Shown here: positions 42,812 to 51,557 of the stretch, one piece after another | Numbering within the stretch: position 1 is the stretch's first letter | How the letters are laid out: each line of letters begins with the position of its first letter | NCBI GenBank assembly: GCA_016219275.1 | Contig: JACRBM010000026.1 | Location: 1 to 55,393, forward strand | From: Chloroflexota bacterium | Lineage (GTDB): Bacteria; Chloroflexota; Anaerolineae; UBA4142 | Direction: 5' to 3' | Length of the DNA stretch: 55,393 nt | The notes under the pieces: generated by a model | Database searches by the model: none | Told to the model about the DNA's origin: nothing | Seen by the model: the letters and a program-made list of their open reading frames with translations, nothing else | Made by a program: the position numbers and the translations under genes

Positions 42812-43435
42812 ATGCGATTTGCATTGATCTCCGACATTCATGGCAATAGTGCGGGACTGGTAGCCGCACTGACTCATTTGACGAAGCTGGGTTTTGACGC
42901 ACTCTATGTTTTGGGCGACATCCGAGGCGGTGTAGGCACAGACCAGGTTCTGGATTTGCTCGTTCGCTACGACGCGCATCTGATTCGTGGCAATGCTGAA
43001 GAGGCGTTGTTTGATGTTGATGCGTTTGCCGACCAAACCACTGACCCAGCCAGGGTTCGCCGAAACGTGGAATGGTGTCACACGAATTTATCCGCCGCTC
43101 ATTTAGACCTGCTTCGCGATTTGCCGATCCAAGAAACGATTGAAATCGCGCCGCATCGCAAAATCTTTTTGTGTCACGCCGCGCCAAACAATGTGTGGAG
43201 TCGGACTTGTGAACCGACGACGCCGTCCGCGAGACTGCGGCAAGTGTACGGACCTTTGGATGCAAAAGTGGTTGTCTACGGACACTATCATGGTCATCAC
43301 GTCATCGCCTTGGATGGAAAACTGCTGATCAATGTGGCGGGCGTAGGCATCGGGAATGGTTTGAGCGCAATCACACTTTTGGAATACGACGGGCGATGGA
43401 TTGTGCAGCAACATCAGATTCCATACAATGACTAG
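42812..43435 (+). CDS. metallophosphoesterase (YfcE/DevT-like)
   Basis: 207 residues. Calcineurin-type motifs: SDIHGNSAGL, LGDIRGG, IRGNAEEA, LCHAAP and GHYHGHH. Binds two metals; likely hydrolyses a phosphodiester or protein phosphate. The ATG at 42812 has GAGGG five bases upstream. Its end overlaps the start of the next membrane protein gene. Confidence 0.9.
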   Translation: MRFALISDIHGNSAGLVAALTHLTKLGFDALYVLGDIRGGVGTDQVLDLLVRYDAHLIRGNAEEALFDVDAFADQTTDPARVRRNVEWCHTNLSAAHLDLLRDLPIQETIEIAPHRKIFLCHAAPNNVWSRTCEPTTPSARLRQVYGPLDAKVVVYGHYHGHHVIALDGKLLINVAGVGIGNGLSAITLLEYDGRWIVQQHQIPYND

Positions 43436-43838
43436 CCGCGTTCGAGTAACCTGGTTCGCCCGCATCATTGTCGGCGTGGTGTTCGCGGTCAATGTGTGGT
43501 GCGCGCTCTCGTTCATCCTCGACCCAGGATCGTACACCGGCGCGTTCGAACTCGAAGGATTGCCCGGTCGGCTCGTCGTTCAATCGTTCGGCATTCTCTT
43601 TCTGATGTGGAACGCGACCTATCCGCCAGTCTTGGTTGATCCGCTCGCGCAGCGCACCTTGTTTCGAGTGATCCTGATCCAACAGATCATCGCCGTCGTT
43701 GGCGAAACTTGGCTTGCGCTGTCATTGCCAGCCGGACATCCGATTCCCTGGACTACCGCGTTACGCTTTACCGTGTTTGATGCCATCAGTTTTATCGCGA
43801 TGGGGTGTGTCTATTTGATTGTCGAAAAAGAAAATTGA
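43428..43838 (+). CDS. four-helix membrane protein of unknown function
   Basis: 136 residues with helices at about residues 9-29, 44-62, 73-94 and 108-130. No domain recognised. Begins inside the last codons of the phosphoesterase gene (overlap of 8 bases) and has no clear ribosome binding site, so coupled translation is likely. A tandem-repeat spacer follows. Confidence 0.7.
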   Translation: MTSRVRVTWFARIIVGVVFAVNVWCALSFILDPGSYTGAFELEGLPGRLVVQSFGILFLMWNATYPPVLVDPLAQRTLFRVILIQQIIAVVGETWLALSLPAGHPIPWTTALRFTVFDAISFIAMGCVYLIVEKEN

Positions 43839-43882
43839 AACGCAATACGCAATACGCAATACGTACCACGTTTTAAGTTTCA
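43837..43882. repeat. tandem CGCAATA repeat with partial complementary arm
   Basis: CGCAATA is repeated three to four times, then ACGTACCACGTTTTAAGTTTC. The left end GAAACG pairs with the distal GTTTC; the right arm seems eroded. Confidence 0.6.
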
Positions 43883-43898
43883 CTCTACAAGGAGCACG

Positions 43899-44669
43899 AT
43901 GGCTAAATCATTGATTCTCTCGCAAATGACCTGGGAAGACGCGCGCGACGCGCTTGAAAAAGTTGAACTCGCGATTATTCCGACTGGCTCGTTCGAGCAG
44001 CACGGTCCGCACATGACGTTCGAGGTGGACACGGCGCGTGCGGTCGCGTTCGGCAAATTGCTCGCCGAGCGATTGCATCCCCGCGTGATTCTCGCACCGC
44101 CGATTTCCTTCGGCGTATCGTTTCATCACATGGCGTTTCCCGGCACGATCACCCTGCGCGCCGAAACGTTCCACGCGCTCATCTACGACATCGTGTGGAG
44201 TTTGCGCGAGCACGGCGTCAAGCAATTTTTTTTTGTGAATGGTCACGGCGGCAACCGACCCTCGCTCGAAGTGATGGGAGTGAAACTGCGCCACGAACTG
44301 GGCGTGCATATCGCCTGGTCGAGCTTTACCGCGCTCGCGGCGGATGTGAAACGTGGGCGCGTCAAATCGGAAATCACCGGGCACGCGTGCGAAGGTGAGA
44401 CATCGCAAGCGATGTATCTCGCACCGCACGTCGTCAAGCGCGACCGCATCACGCGCGGCGCGGTCAAAGGTTATCCGTACAAATTTCTTGGCAAAGGGAA
44501 TAACGGCGGCATCATCGTGCCGTACACCTTCGACGAAATCACCGCGAACGGCGCGCTCGGCGACGCGACTCTGGCGACCGAAGAATTCGGCAAAGAGGTC
44601 ATTGACGCCGCGTTGAGCAAAGCCACCGAATTCCTGATTGATTTCATGGACAAGAACAGAACAGATTGA
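43899..44669 (+). CDS. creatininase-family amidohydrolase
   Basis: 256 residues. Zinc ligands are in TGSFEQHGPHM, the Asp of FEVDTARAV, VNGHGGNRPSLE and GHACEGETS. The family includes creatinine amidohydrolase and enzymes acting on formamides in cofactor pathways; substrate here is open. AAGGAG precedes the ATG. A hairpin with a long T-tract follows and ends at the promoter of the Fur-like gene. Confidence 0.9.
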   Translation: MAKSLILSQMTWEDARDALEKVELAIIPTGSFEQHGPHMTFEVDTARAVAFGKLLAERLHPRVILAPPISFGVSFHHMAFPGTITLRAETFHALIYDIVWSLREHGVKQFFFVNGHGGNRPSLEVMGVKLRHELGVHIAWSSFTALAADVKRGRVKSEITGHACEGETSQAMYLAPHVVKRDRITRGAVKGYPYKFLGKGNNGGIIVPYTFDEITANGALGDATLATEEFGKEVIDAALSKATEFLIDFMDKNRTD

Positions 44670-44675
44670 TATTGC

Positions 44676-44712
44676 GTAGGACGGGACAAAAATCTTGTCC
44701 TACGTTTTTTTG
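44676..44712 (+). terminator. terminator of the creatininase-family gene
   Basis: GTAGGAC and GTCCTAC pair around GGGACAAAAATCTT, followed by G and seven T residues. A variant of the GGACAAATT palindrome family. Confidence 0.8.
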
Positions 44713-44713
44713 A

Positions 44714-44741
44714 TTGACAATCGCGCGAAAATGGCTATAAT
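44714..44741 (+). promoter_or_regulatory. promoter of the Fur/Zur-like gene
   Basis: TTGACA (44714-44719), 16-bp spacer, TATAAT (44736-44741). Confidence 0.8.
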
Positions 44742-44748
44742 TTCTAAC

Positions 44749-44763
44749 TGAAAACGATTTTCA
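44749..44763. promoter_or_regulatory. Fur/Zur-type operator
   Basis: TGAAAA-CGA-TTTTCA, a perfect 6-3-6 palindrome just after the -10 box and 12 bp before the ATG of the Fur-family gene. It probably mediates autoregulation. Confidence 0.65.
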
Positions 44764-44774
44764 TTTAGGTAACG

Positions 44775-45224
44775 ATGACCACGACACCCTTCGCCGCGGG
44801 ACTGCGGCAAAACCATCGCAAACTCACGCGCTCGCGCCAAGCCGTGCTCGACATTATCACGCAAGCAAGTCATCACCTCACGCCCGCCGACATTTATCGC
44901 CAAGCCAAAACGCGCTATCCCAATCTCGGATTGACGACGGTGTATCGCACGCTCGACTTGCTCGTCGAGCTGGGTTACATTCAGCGGATTCATCTCGAAG
45001 AGGGATGCCACAGTTACGCGCCCACCGCGCGCCCGCATGGACATCACCTCGTTTGTTCGGTGTGTGGTCGCGCGGAGGAATTTGCGGATTGCGATTTGGA
45101 CGCGCTCGTGCGTTCGCTGCAAGCGCGCACCGGGTACGAAATTCAAGTGCATGTGTTGGAGTTGATGGGGCGCTGTCCGAGTTGCCAAAACAAAACGCGC
45201 GCCTTGCGCGCGCGGCGAAAATAA
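44775..45224 (+). CDS. Fur-family metalloregulator (Zur-like)
   Basis: 149 residues. Winged helix (LTPADIYRQAKTRYPNLGLTTVYRTLDLL) and a C-terminal metal domain with HGHHLVCSVCGRAEEF and a CPSC pair for structural zinc. Paired with a Zn/Mn transporter directly downstream, so a zinc or manganese sensor is likely. Basic Arg/Ala tail. The palindrome in its promoter suggests it represses itself. A GC-rich hairpin (45229-45253) follows without a T-tract. Confidence 0.9.
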   Translation: MTTTPFAAGLRQNHRKLTRSRQAVLDIITQASHHLTPADIYRQAKTRYPNLGLTTVYRTLDLLVELGYIQRIHLEEGCHSYAPTARPHGHHLVCSVCGRAEEFADCDLDALVRSLQARTGYEIQVHVLELMGRCPSCQNKTRALRARRK

Positions 45225-45303
45225 AAACGCGCGCGAGTTGTGACCTCGCGCGCGCACGTGCTAGAGACCAAGCCATCTGTTCAATCGCTTGTGCCTCTGC
45301 GGA

Positions 45304-45318
45304 TGTGATTATATCACA
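45304..45318. promoter_or_regulatory. palindrome TGTGATTATATCACA upstream of the metal-binding lipoprotein gene
   Basis: A perfect 15-bp palindrome 42 bp before the start codon. It recalls CRP/FNR-type half sites but has a 5-base centre. No convincing promoter is seen around it. Confidence 0.45.
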
Positions 45319-45360
45319 GAGCGGGGCGCGAGCAAATCACACTTGAGGAGGCGACTGCTC

Positions 45361-46731
45361 ATGTTCCGCTCGTTTCATTTGTTCGCGCTCGTCGTGATGC
45401 TCGCGCTTGTGGGATGCGCGACGCCTGCGACGCCGACGAGTGCGCCAGTGACGGTGGTTCCCGTCGTTGCGCCGACACCTACCAGTGCGAAATCGAATCT
45501 CAACGTCTTGGCGACCGAAACCTTTATTGCCGACATCGCACAGAACGTCGCGGGAGAGCGCGTCAAGGTGAGCGCGCTCTTGCCGATTGGCGTTGATCCG
45601 CACGCGTTCGAACCGACGCCGAACGATGTTAAACGCGTCGCCGATAGCAACATTCTCATCGCCAACGGCGCGGGGTTTGAGGATTTTCTCGACAAGTTAC
45701 TCAAAAACGCCGGCGGCTCGCGCACCTTGATCGAAGCGGCGACTGGGTTGACGAGTCGCAAGCCGAAAGAGAGCGAATCGCCGGCGATGTCGGATGCGGA
45801 CATCGCGGACGCGATTTGCGCGAACGTGGGCAACGAGAAACCGCAAGCCGCATTGTCCGGCAAAGCTGCGAACAATGCTACCGCTTTGCCGGCGCAAGAA
45901 GGTGCGTTCGATGTTGCGCTGACCAAGCAAGCGGATGGCACATTCGCCGGCTATGTTAAATTCAAAGCGCACGACGAAGGCGACAATCACATTGCGATTG
46001 CCGCCGGCAAAATCGCGATCAGCGCGGCGAAGGACAACCAGAAACTCGCCATCGAGAAATCGGTCGCGCTCAAGTGTGGCGGACTTGTGCAGGGCAACAT
46101 CGTCGAACTCGAACATGACACCGAGTACGTCCTCGCGTTGACCGGTTTCAAAACCGACAAGGCGCGCCTTGCGATTGGTTCGCTCGGTGGGCATCAACAC
46201 GCGGGCGACCCGCATTTTTGGTTCGACCCGAATTACGTCGTGCAGTACGTCGAAAACATTCGCGATGGGTTGAGCAAAGCGGACCCCGCGGGCGCGCCAA
46301 CGTATGCGACGAACGCAACCGCGTACATCGCGAAACTAAAGCAACTCGATCAATCCATTGCCGAGCAAGTCAAGGTGTTGCCGGTGGAGCGCCGTTTGTT
46401 GGTGACGGATCACGATACGTTTGGCTACTTTGCCGACCGCTACGGATTTCGCGTCGTCGGCATGATCGTGCCGAGTGTCAGCACCGGCGCGTCGCCGTCC
46501 GCGCAACAGGTCGCGCGGCTCGTTCAGCAAATCAAAGCCGCGCGAGCCAAAGCGATCTTTCTCGAAGCGAGCACGAGTCCGCAACTCGCGCAACAAATCG
46601 CGAAAGAGACCGGCGCTAAGGTCGTAGCCGGGCTGCACACGCATTCGATCACCGATGCGAACGGCACCGCGCCGAACTATCTCGCGATGATGCAGTTCAA
46701 TGTCAAGTTGATCGTGGACTCGCTCAAATAA
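45361..46731 (+). CDS. Zn/Mn ABC transporter binding lipoprotein with inserted domain
   Basis: 456 residues, against about 300 for the family. Lipobox Cys in LALVGCA, then a Pro/Thr linker. The metal-binding fold is split: residues 47-130 include the ligand His in GVDPHAFEP, and residues 276-456 include HQHAGDPHFWFDP and VTDHDTFGYFADRYG. Between them, at about 135-275, is an extra beta-rich domain with two Cys residues. GAGGAGG lies 11 bases before the ATG. Next to the Fur-like regulator and the cognate ATPase. Confidence 0.88.
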   Translation: MFRSFHLFALVVMLALVGCATPATPTSAPVTVVPVVAPTPTSAKSNLNVLATETFIADIAQNVAGERVKVSALLPIGVDPHAFEPTPNDVKRVADSNILIANGAGFEDFLDKLLKNAGGSRTLIEAATGLTSRKPKESESPAMSDADIADAICANVGNEKPQAALSGKAANNATALPAQEGAFDVALTKQADGTFAGYVKFKAHDEGDNHIAIAAGKIAISAAKDNQKLAIEKSVALKCGGLVQGNIVELEHDTEYVLALTGFKTDKARLAIGSLGGHQHAGDPHFWFDPNYVVQYVENIRDGLSKADPAGAPTYATNATAYIAKLKQLDQSIAEQVKVLPVERRLLVTDHDTFGYFADRYGFRVVGMIVPSVSTGASPSAQQVARLVQQIKAARAKAIFLEASTSPQLAQQIAKETGAKVVAGLHTHSITDANGTAPNYLAMMQFNVKLIVDSLK

Positions 46732-46740
46732 ATTTTTTTG

Positions 46741-46807
46741 CCCACGACGGGCACGAAGATCACGAAAAATAATATAAAAAATTCGTGTCCTTTGTGCTCT
46801 TCGTGGG
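46741..46807. repeat. intergenic hairpin, binding lipoprotein-ATPase
   Basis: CCCACGACGGGCACGAAG... faces ...CTTTGTGCTCTTCGTGGG around an AT-only loop. 26-base arms with five mismatches. Confidence 0.8.
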
Positions 46808-46820
46808 AGAAACGATTTTA

Positions 46821-47615
46821 ATGACCGAATTGCCTGTGTCTCCCGCGCATCTCGAAATCGAAAACATCACGGTCGCGTACAACGGCACACCGGTTTTGCG
46901 CGACGTGTCGTTCCGCGTTCCGCATGGCACGCGCGTCGCGGTTGTCGGACCGAACGGCGCGGGCAAATCCACGCTGTTCAAGGCGCTCGTTGGATTGTTG
47001 CCGTTGCGCGCGGGGCGCGTGATGATTCACGGTTTGTCGCTCGGTCATCATCTCGATTGTGTCGCGTACGTGCCGCAACGCGAAGAGGTGGACTGGCGCT
47101 TTCCAGTGACGGTCGCCGATGTCGCGATGATGGGACGATTTGGTCAATTGGGATGGTTGCGTCGCCCAGGCAAACGCGACCATGCCGCCGTCGCGCGCGC
47201 GCTGGAGCAGATGAACATTCCGCATCTCGCAACCCAGCCCATCGGCGATTTGTCCGGCGGACAGCAGCAACGCGTGTTCCTCGCGCGCGCGCTCGCGCAA
47301 GAGCCGCACATCTTGCTGATGGACGAACCGTTCACCGGCGTGGACGCCGCGACCCAGGAAGCCACGCTCGCTCTGCTCGATCAGCTGCGCGAGCAAAGCG
47401 TCACCGTGATGGTTTCGACCCACGACCTCAATCTCGCCGCGTCGCGTTTCGATCAAGTGCTCTTGTTGAATCGGCAGCGGATCGCGTTTGGCGCGCCGCG
47501 CGAAATCTTGACGGCGGCGAATCTCACCCAGGCATTTGGTACGCGCGTGATGCAACTCGAAGGCATCGCGGTTGTAGACGATTGTTGCCCGCACGATGAA
47601 TTGTTGGGAATCTAG
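46821..47615 (+). CDS. Zn/Mn ABC transporter ATPase
   Basis: 264 residues. Walker A GPNGAGKSTLF, signature LSGGQQQRVFLARAL, Walker B ILLMDEP, and the H-loop STHDL. The YVPQREEVDWRFPVTV segment is typical of ZnuC/MntB ATPases. Start at 46821 (GGGAG upstream); the earlier in-frame GTG lies in the palindromic spacer. Energises uptake with the permease at 48069. Confidence 0.93.
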   Translation: MTELPVSPAHLEIENITVAYNGTPVLRDVSFRVPHGTRVAVVGPNGAGKSTLFKALVGLLPLRAGRVMIHGLSLGHHLDCVAYVPQREEVDWRFPVTVADVAMMGRFGQLGWLRRPGKRDHAAVARALEQMNIPHLATQPIGDLSGGQQQRVFLARALAQEPHILLMDEPFTGVDAATQEATLALLDQLREQSVTVMVSTHDLNLAASRFDQVLLLNRQRIAFGAPREILTAANLTQAFGTRVMQLEGIAVVDDCCPHDELLGI

Positions 47616-47634
47616 GAAATCGGCTGAGGTAGGT

Positions 47635-48072
47635 ATGCTTGACTTGGGGATGATCGTGCTCATCGGTTTGATTGGCGGCGTGGCAGTCGGTATGCAAGCG
47701 CCGATTGCTGGCGCGATGGGACAACGGATCGGTGGAACTGCCGGCAGTTTCTTTGTGCATCTGAGCGGAATGATTCTTTCGGGCGCGCTGTTGATTCTAC
47801 GCGGTGGCGAGAAAATTCGCGATTGGCAAACTTTGCCCTGGTATATGCTGGGCGCGGGAATCTTTGGCGTGATTCTGTATCAAACGATCAATATCACTCT
47901 GCCGCGTCTGGGTAGTACAATGACGGTGGCGCTGATCATTGTCGGGCAACTCTTGGTTGGCATTGTGATTGATCACTTCGGCTGGTTGGATGTTCCGGCT
48001 CACCCAGTTGATGCGGCGCGCATCCTGGGTGTCGTCGCTTTGTTGACCGGCAGTTACTTGATTGCAAAATGA
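47635..48072 (+). CDS. DMT-superfamily transporter of the YdcZ (DUF606) type
   Basis: 145 residues, five membrane helices. GGVAVGMQAPIAGAMGQRIGG and the QLLVGIVIDHFGWLD segment fit the DUF606/YdcZ half-size family. GAGGTAGGT precedes the ATG. It interrupts the metal ABC operon and overlaps the permease start by four bases, so it is co-translated with it. Substrate unknown. Confidence 0.8.
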   Translation: MLDLGMIVLIGLIGGVAVGMQAPIAGAMGQRIGGTAGSFFVHLSGMILSGALLILRGGEKIRDWQTLPWYMLGAGIFGVILYQTINITLPRLGSTMTVALIIVGQLLVGIVIDHFGWLDVPAHPVDAARILGVVALLTGSYLIAK

Positions 48073-48923
48073 TCGAGCTGTTTGACTGGTTCATCACCCC
48101 GCTCACGTACACGTTTATGCAGCGTGGAATGCTAGCATCCGTCATCGTCGGCGTGTTGTGCGCGGTCGTCGGATGTTACGTCGTTCTGCGCTCGATGGCA
48201 TTCCTGGGCGACGCGATGGCGCACGCGATATTGCCGGGCATTGCGATTGCCTACTTGCTCAAAGGCGAGTTGATCGTCGGCGCGCTCGTCGCCGCGATCA
48301 TCGTTGCGCTCGCGATCGGTTTGCTCTCGCGGCAAGGCGCGGTGAAAGAAGATACCGCGATTGGCATTCTATTTGCCGGCGCGCTCGCGCTCGGCGTCGC
48401 GCTCATCAGTACGATCAAAACGTACGCGGTGGACTTGTCGCACATTTTGTTCGGCAACGTGCTTGGCGTGAGCGATACCGATTTGTTGCTGACGGCAGCG
48501 CTCGCCGTGATCGTGCTCGCGACGATTGCGCTGTTGTTCAAAGAATTTCTCGTCATCTCCTTCGACCCCGTTCTCGCTGCGACGATTCGCTTACCGGCGG
48601 AATTGTTGCGAAATGTTTTGCTCATCCTCCTTGCATTGACGATTGTCGTTTCGATGCAGACCGTCGGCGTCGGGTTGGTCGCGGCGATGCTCGTCACCCC
48701 GGCGGCGACGGCATACTTGCTCACGCGTCGCCTCGCGCCGATGATGTTCATCGCGGCGGCGATAGGCGCGTTCTCCAGCATCGCCGGACTCTACGCGAGT
48801 TTCTACATCAACGTCGCGTCCGGCGCGGCGGTTGTGTTGATCGCGACCATGATCTTCCTCGTTGCGTTCTTGTTCGCGCCGAGTCGCGGCGTGGTGTGGC
48901 GGTACATTCGGCACGCGTTGTAG
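48069..48923 (+). CDS. Zn/Mn ABC transporter permease
   Basis: 284 residues, about eight helices. MQRGMLASVIVGVLCAVVGCYVVLR and MAFLGDAMAHAILPGIAIAY are characteristic of ZnuB/MntB/TroC permeases. Start overlaps the DMT gene stop (ATGA). Completes the transporter begun at 45361. Confidence 0.93.
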   Translation: MIELFDWFITPLTYTFMQRGMLASVIVGVLCAVVGCYVVLRSMAFLGDAMAHAILPGIAIAYLLKGELIVGALVAAIIVALAIGLLSRQGAVKEDTAIGILFAGALALGVALISTIKTYAVDLSHILFGNVLGVSDTDLLLTAALAVIVLATIALLFKEFLVISFDPVLAATIRLPAELLRNVLLILLALTIVVSMQTVGVGLVAAMLVTPAATAYLLTRRLAPMMFIAAAIGAFSSIAGLYASFYINVASGAAVVLIATMIFLVAFLFAPSRGVVWRYIRHAL

Positions 48924-49030
48924 AGCGCTTGGCGTTTCCGGAATCGCCGAGACCGCGCGTGTTCGCGCAAGCAAAGCGCTGGACCAAGGCGCGAACAGTT
49001 TCGGGTATGGCGGATTCGATTGGCGCTGAT

Positions 49031-49059
49031 TTGCTCGCGTGACTGTTCTGCACTAGAAT
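49031..49059 (+). promoter_or_regulatory. promoter of the 829-residue membrane protein, leaderless
   Basis: TTGCTC, 17-bp spacer, TAGAAT (49054-49059). The ATG is eight bases past the -10 box, leaving no room for a ribosome binding site. Confidence 0.6.
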
Positions 49060-49067
49060 AGTCAACG

Positions 49068-51557
49068 ATGTCTCGCTCCCATCCGATTCTTTCCACCTCG
49101 TTTGCGTGCTTCACGTTTGTATTTGCGATTCTCGCGCTGATCTTGCTCAACGGGTATTTGCAAAACCTGGTCGCGGATTATCGGTCGAATACGTGGCTCG
49201 TCTTGTTCGGCGTCGTATTCGGGATGACCGCGCTGGTCTGGTTCGCGCGCGGACGCGTGACGCTTGAGCGCGACGCGTTCGAGTTCGCCGGTTTTGTCCT
49301 CGTCATCGTGGGTGTGTGGCTGTACTTTGTCGCGCCGGCATTGCCCACGCTGCTCCCTCCGACGCATTCATCCGACGCCGTGCGGCATTATCTCCAAGTG
49401 ATGTTCTCGTACCCCGAAGGCAAACTCGTCAGTTGGTATCCGGCGGGCGGCGCGTTCGTCGCCGCGACGTTCGCGCATTGGTTCTTTGCCGATCCGTTGC
49501 GCGTGTTGCATCCGACTGCCGCGCTGTTTGTCGCGTCAAGTGCGGGCGCGGTGTATGGGATCGCGTGCGCGTGGTTACCCAAGACGAAAACAGGCAAGAT
49601 CGTCGCGCTGCTCGCGCCAACATTGTTGTTCGTGCCCTGGTCGTATTTTGCCGGGATCATTTTGAGCGAACAATATTTTTTCGCGCAAGCGTTCGCGCAC
49701 TATTTCATCATCGCGGCGTTGTGGTACACCGCGAGCTATGCCGAGCGACCGTCTTGGCTCTGGGTCGCGCTCATCGGCGTTGCATTGCTGGGTGTCGTCG
49801 TGACGTATCCGATCCTCGCGCCGCTGCCGCTCGCGTTGTTCGCGCTCGTGACGCTCGCGCGATTTCGGTCGCGGCGCGCGTTCATCGCGCTCGCGATTTT
49901 TCTCGCGTTGATGCTACTTGCCGGCGTCGCGCTCGAACGCGGCGGTATCCTCCAATTCAAAACAGCAAGTGTTTCGACGACCGGCGATGTGGGGGAGGGT
50001 GGTGTGGCGAATCCCTCGCTCGATACGCTCGGCGGACCGATTTTTTTATTGCTCGTGCTGGTCGGCATTTCGTTCGCGTGGCGCGGCAACGTGATTGGTA
50101 AAACGCTCGTCGCGTTTTTGCTCGCGTGGTTGTTGCAACTCGGGGCGTTTGCGGCGATTCAACCGTTCTTTCCGATTTCAGCGTATCGCATTGACAAATC
50201 ATTTTACATTCTCGCGTTTCCACTCGCGCTGTTCGCCACGTTGCCGCTCGCGCGCCTGCTCGAACGCATCGCGCCGCGCGTCGAGCGATTCCCACGCGCG
50301 GCAATGCTCGCCATGACGTTCGTCGTCGGCGCGCTCGTGTTGACGATTCGCCCGCCGCAAGCGTACACGTTGTTCACCGAATCGGAGATTCAGGTCGCGC
50401 GATGGGCAAAAGACAATCTCGACACCTACCAAATCCATTATCGCGATCCCGATCCGACGCGCGCGTACTGGTTGGCGTTTGGATTGTGGGGCGAAACTCT
50501 GCCGAACGAATGGTTTCAGTGGATTCCGGCAGGAGTGAAACTGGGTCCAGCAACGTTCGAGGAATGGCGGAATGACCCAGGATGGTCGCCGATGATGTTT
50601 GTGCGCGATGCGGCGGCGGTGCGCGACGCGTCGCTGCGTGTCGTGTATCAAAATGGCGCGAGCGCGATCCTGGAAAAAGAAACGCCGCGCGCGACGAAAC
50701 CGCAACCCAGCATTCGCGACGAGTGGACGTTTCGTTCGACGTTTAAACTGCTAGGTTACGACTTGCCACGCACGACATTCTCACCGGGCGAGACAATCAC
50801 ACTGACCACGTACGTCGAGTCCATCTATCCGCCGCGCGATACGTTGCGTTGGCGCATCGAGTTGGTGAATCGCGATGGCGTAGCAGTCAACCAGGTTGAA
50901 GCCGACCCGTTCGATAACAAGTATCCACTGCAACGCTGGTCGCCGGGCTTGGTCGCGCGCGATGCGTGGCTTCTAGCGGTGCCGGCGAATGCAACGCCGG
51001 GCGTGTACGAAATGCGTCTCGGTTTGTTTCGGCGCACCGATGGTGATTTGACGAGTGTGTTTCGTTTATCGCCGACCGGCGAGGTGACGTTGCACCTGGC
51101 GCACGCGCCGCTCGCGCGCATCAAAGTGCCGATCCCTGCGCCGAGTGGAGCGGAACTCGACGCGGCGACGCCGATGAATGTGCGCGTGGGCGACGCGTTC
51201 GAGTTATCGCGCTATACGGTCAACGTAGATCGCACGACGCGCGCGGTCAATGTTGTGTTATACTGGCAGGACATTGCGCGGACGGAAAAAAATTATACGG
51301 TGTTCGTCCATTTGCTTGATGCGTCTGGCAACATTATCGCGCAGAATGACGCGCAACCCGCGCAAGGTATTTATCCCACATCCATCTGGGATCCACGCGA
51401 GGTTGTCAAGGACGTTCACACGCTCGCGCTTCCGCCAAACGCGCGCGGTTCGTTCTCATTCGTCGTTGGCATGTACGACCCGGCGAGCGTGACGCGTTTA
51501 TCGGTCGGCAAAGACGACAAGGTGATTTTGGATTTCGGATTTGCGATTACGGAGTAA
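49068..51557 (+). CDS. large multi-helix membrane protein with extracytoplasmic C-terminal domains
   Basis: 829 residues. About 11-12 membrane helices cover residues 8-430, resembling the layout of GT-C glycosyltransferase-like proteins, though no catalytic Asp motif is obvious. A soluble part of about 400 residues follows. It contains two beta-rich modules, the last ending VVLYWQDIARTEKNYTVFVHLLDASG and SFVVGMYDPAS, a type frequent in Chloroflexota. Leaderless start. The stop codon lies within the next palindromic spacer. Function unknown, perhaps cell-envelope assembly. Confidence 0.75.
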   Translation: MSRSHPILSTSFACFTFVFAILALILLNGYLQNLVADYRSNTWLVLFGVVFGMTALVWFARGRVTLERDAFEFAGFVLVIVGVWLYFVAPALPTLLPPTHSSDAVRHYLQVMFSYPEGKLVSWYPAGGAFVAATFAHWFFADPLRVLHPTAALFVASSAGAVYGIACAWLPKTKTGKIVALLAPTLLFVPWSYFAGIILSEQYFFAQAFAHYFIIAALWYTASYAERPSWLWVALIGVALLGVVVTYPILAPLPLALFALVTLARFRSRRAFIALAIFLALMLLAGVALERGGILQFKTASVSTTGDVGEGGVANPSLDTLGGPIFLLLVLVGISFAWRGNVIGKTLVAFLLAWLLQLGAFAAIQPFFPISAYRIDKSFYILAFPLALFATLPLARLLERIAPRVERFPRAAMLAMTFVVGALVLTIRPPQAYTLFTESEIQVARWAKDNLDTYQIHYRDPDPTRAYWLAFGLWGETLPNEWFQWIPAGVKLGPATFEEWRNDPGWSPMMFVRDAAAVRDASLRVVYQNGASAILEKETPRATKPQPSIRDEWTFRSTFKLLGYDLPRTTFSPGETITLTTYVESIYPPRDTLRWRIELVNRDGVAVNQVEADPFDNKYPLQRWSPGLVARDAWLLAVPANATPGVYEMRLGLFRRTDGDLTSVFRLSPTGEVTLHLAHAPLARIKVPIPAPSGAELDAATPMNVRVGDAFELSRYTVNVDRTTRAVNVVLYWQDIARTEKNYTVFVHLLDASGNIIAQNDAQPAQGIYPTSIWDPREVVKDVHTLALPPNARGSFSFVVGMYDPASVTRLSVGKDDKVILDFGFAITE

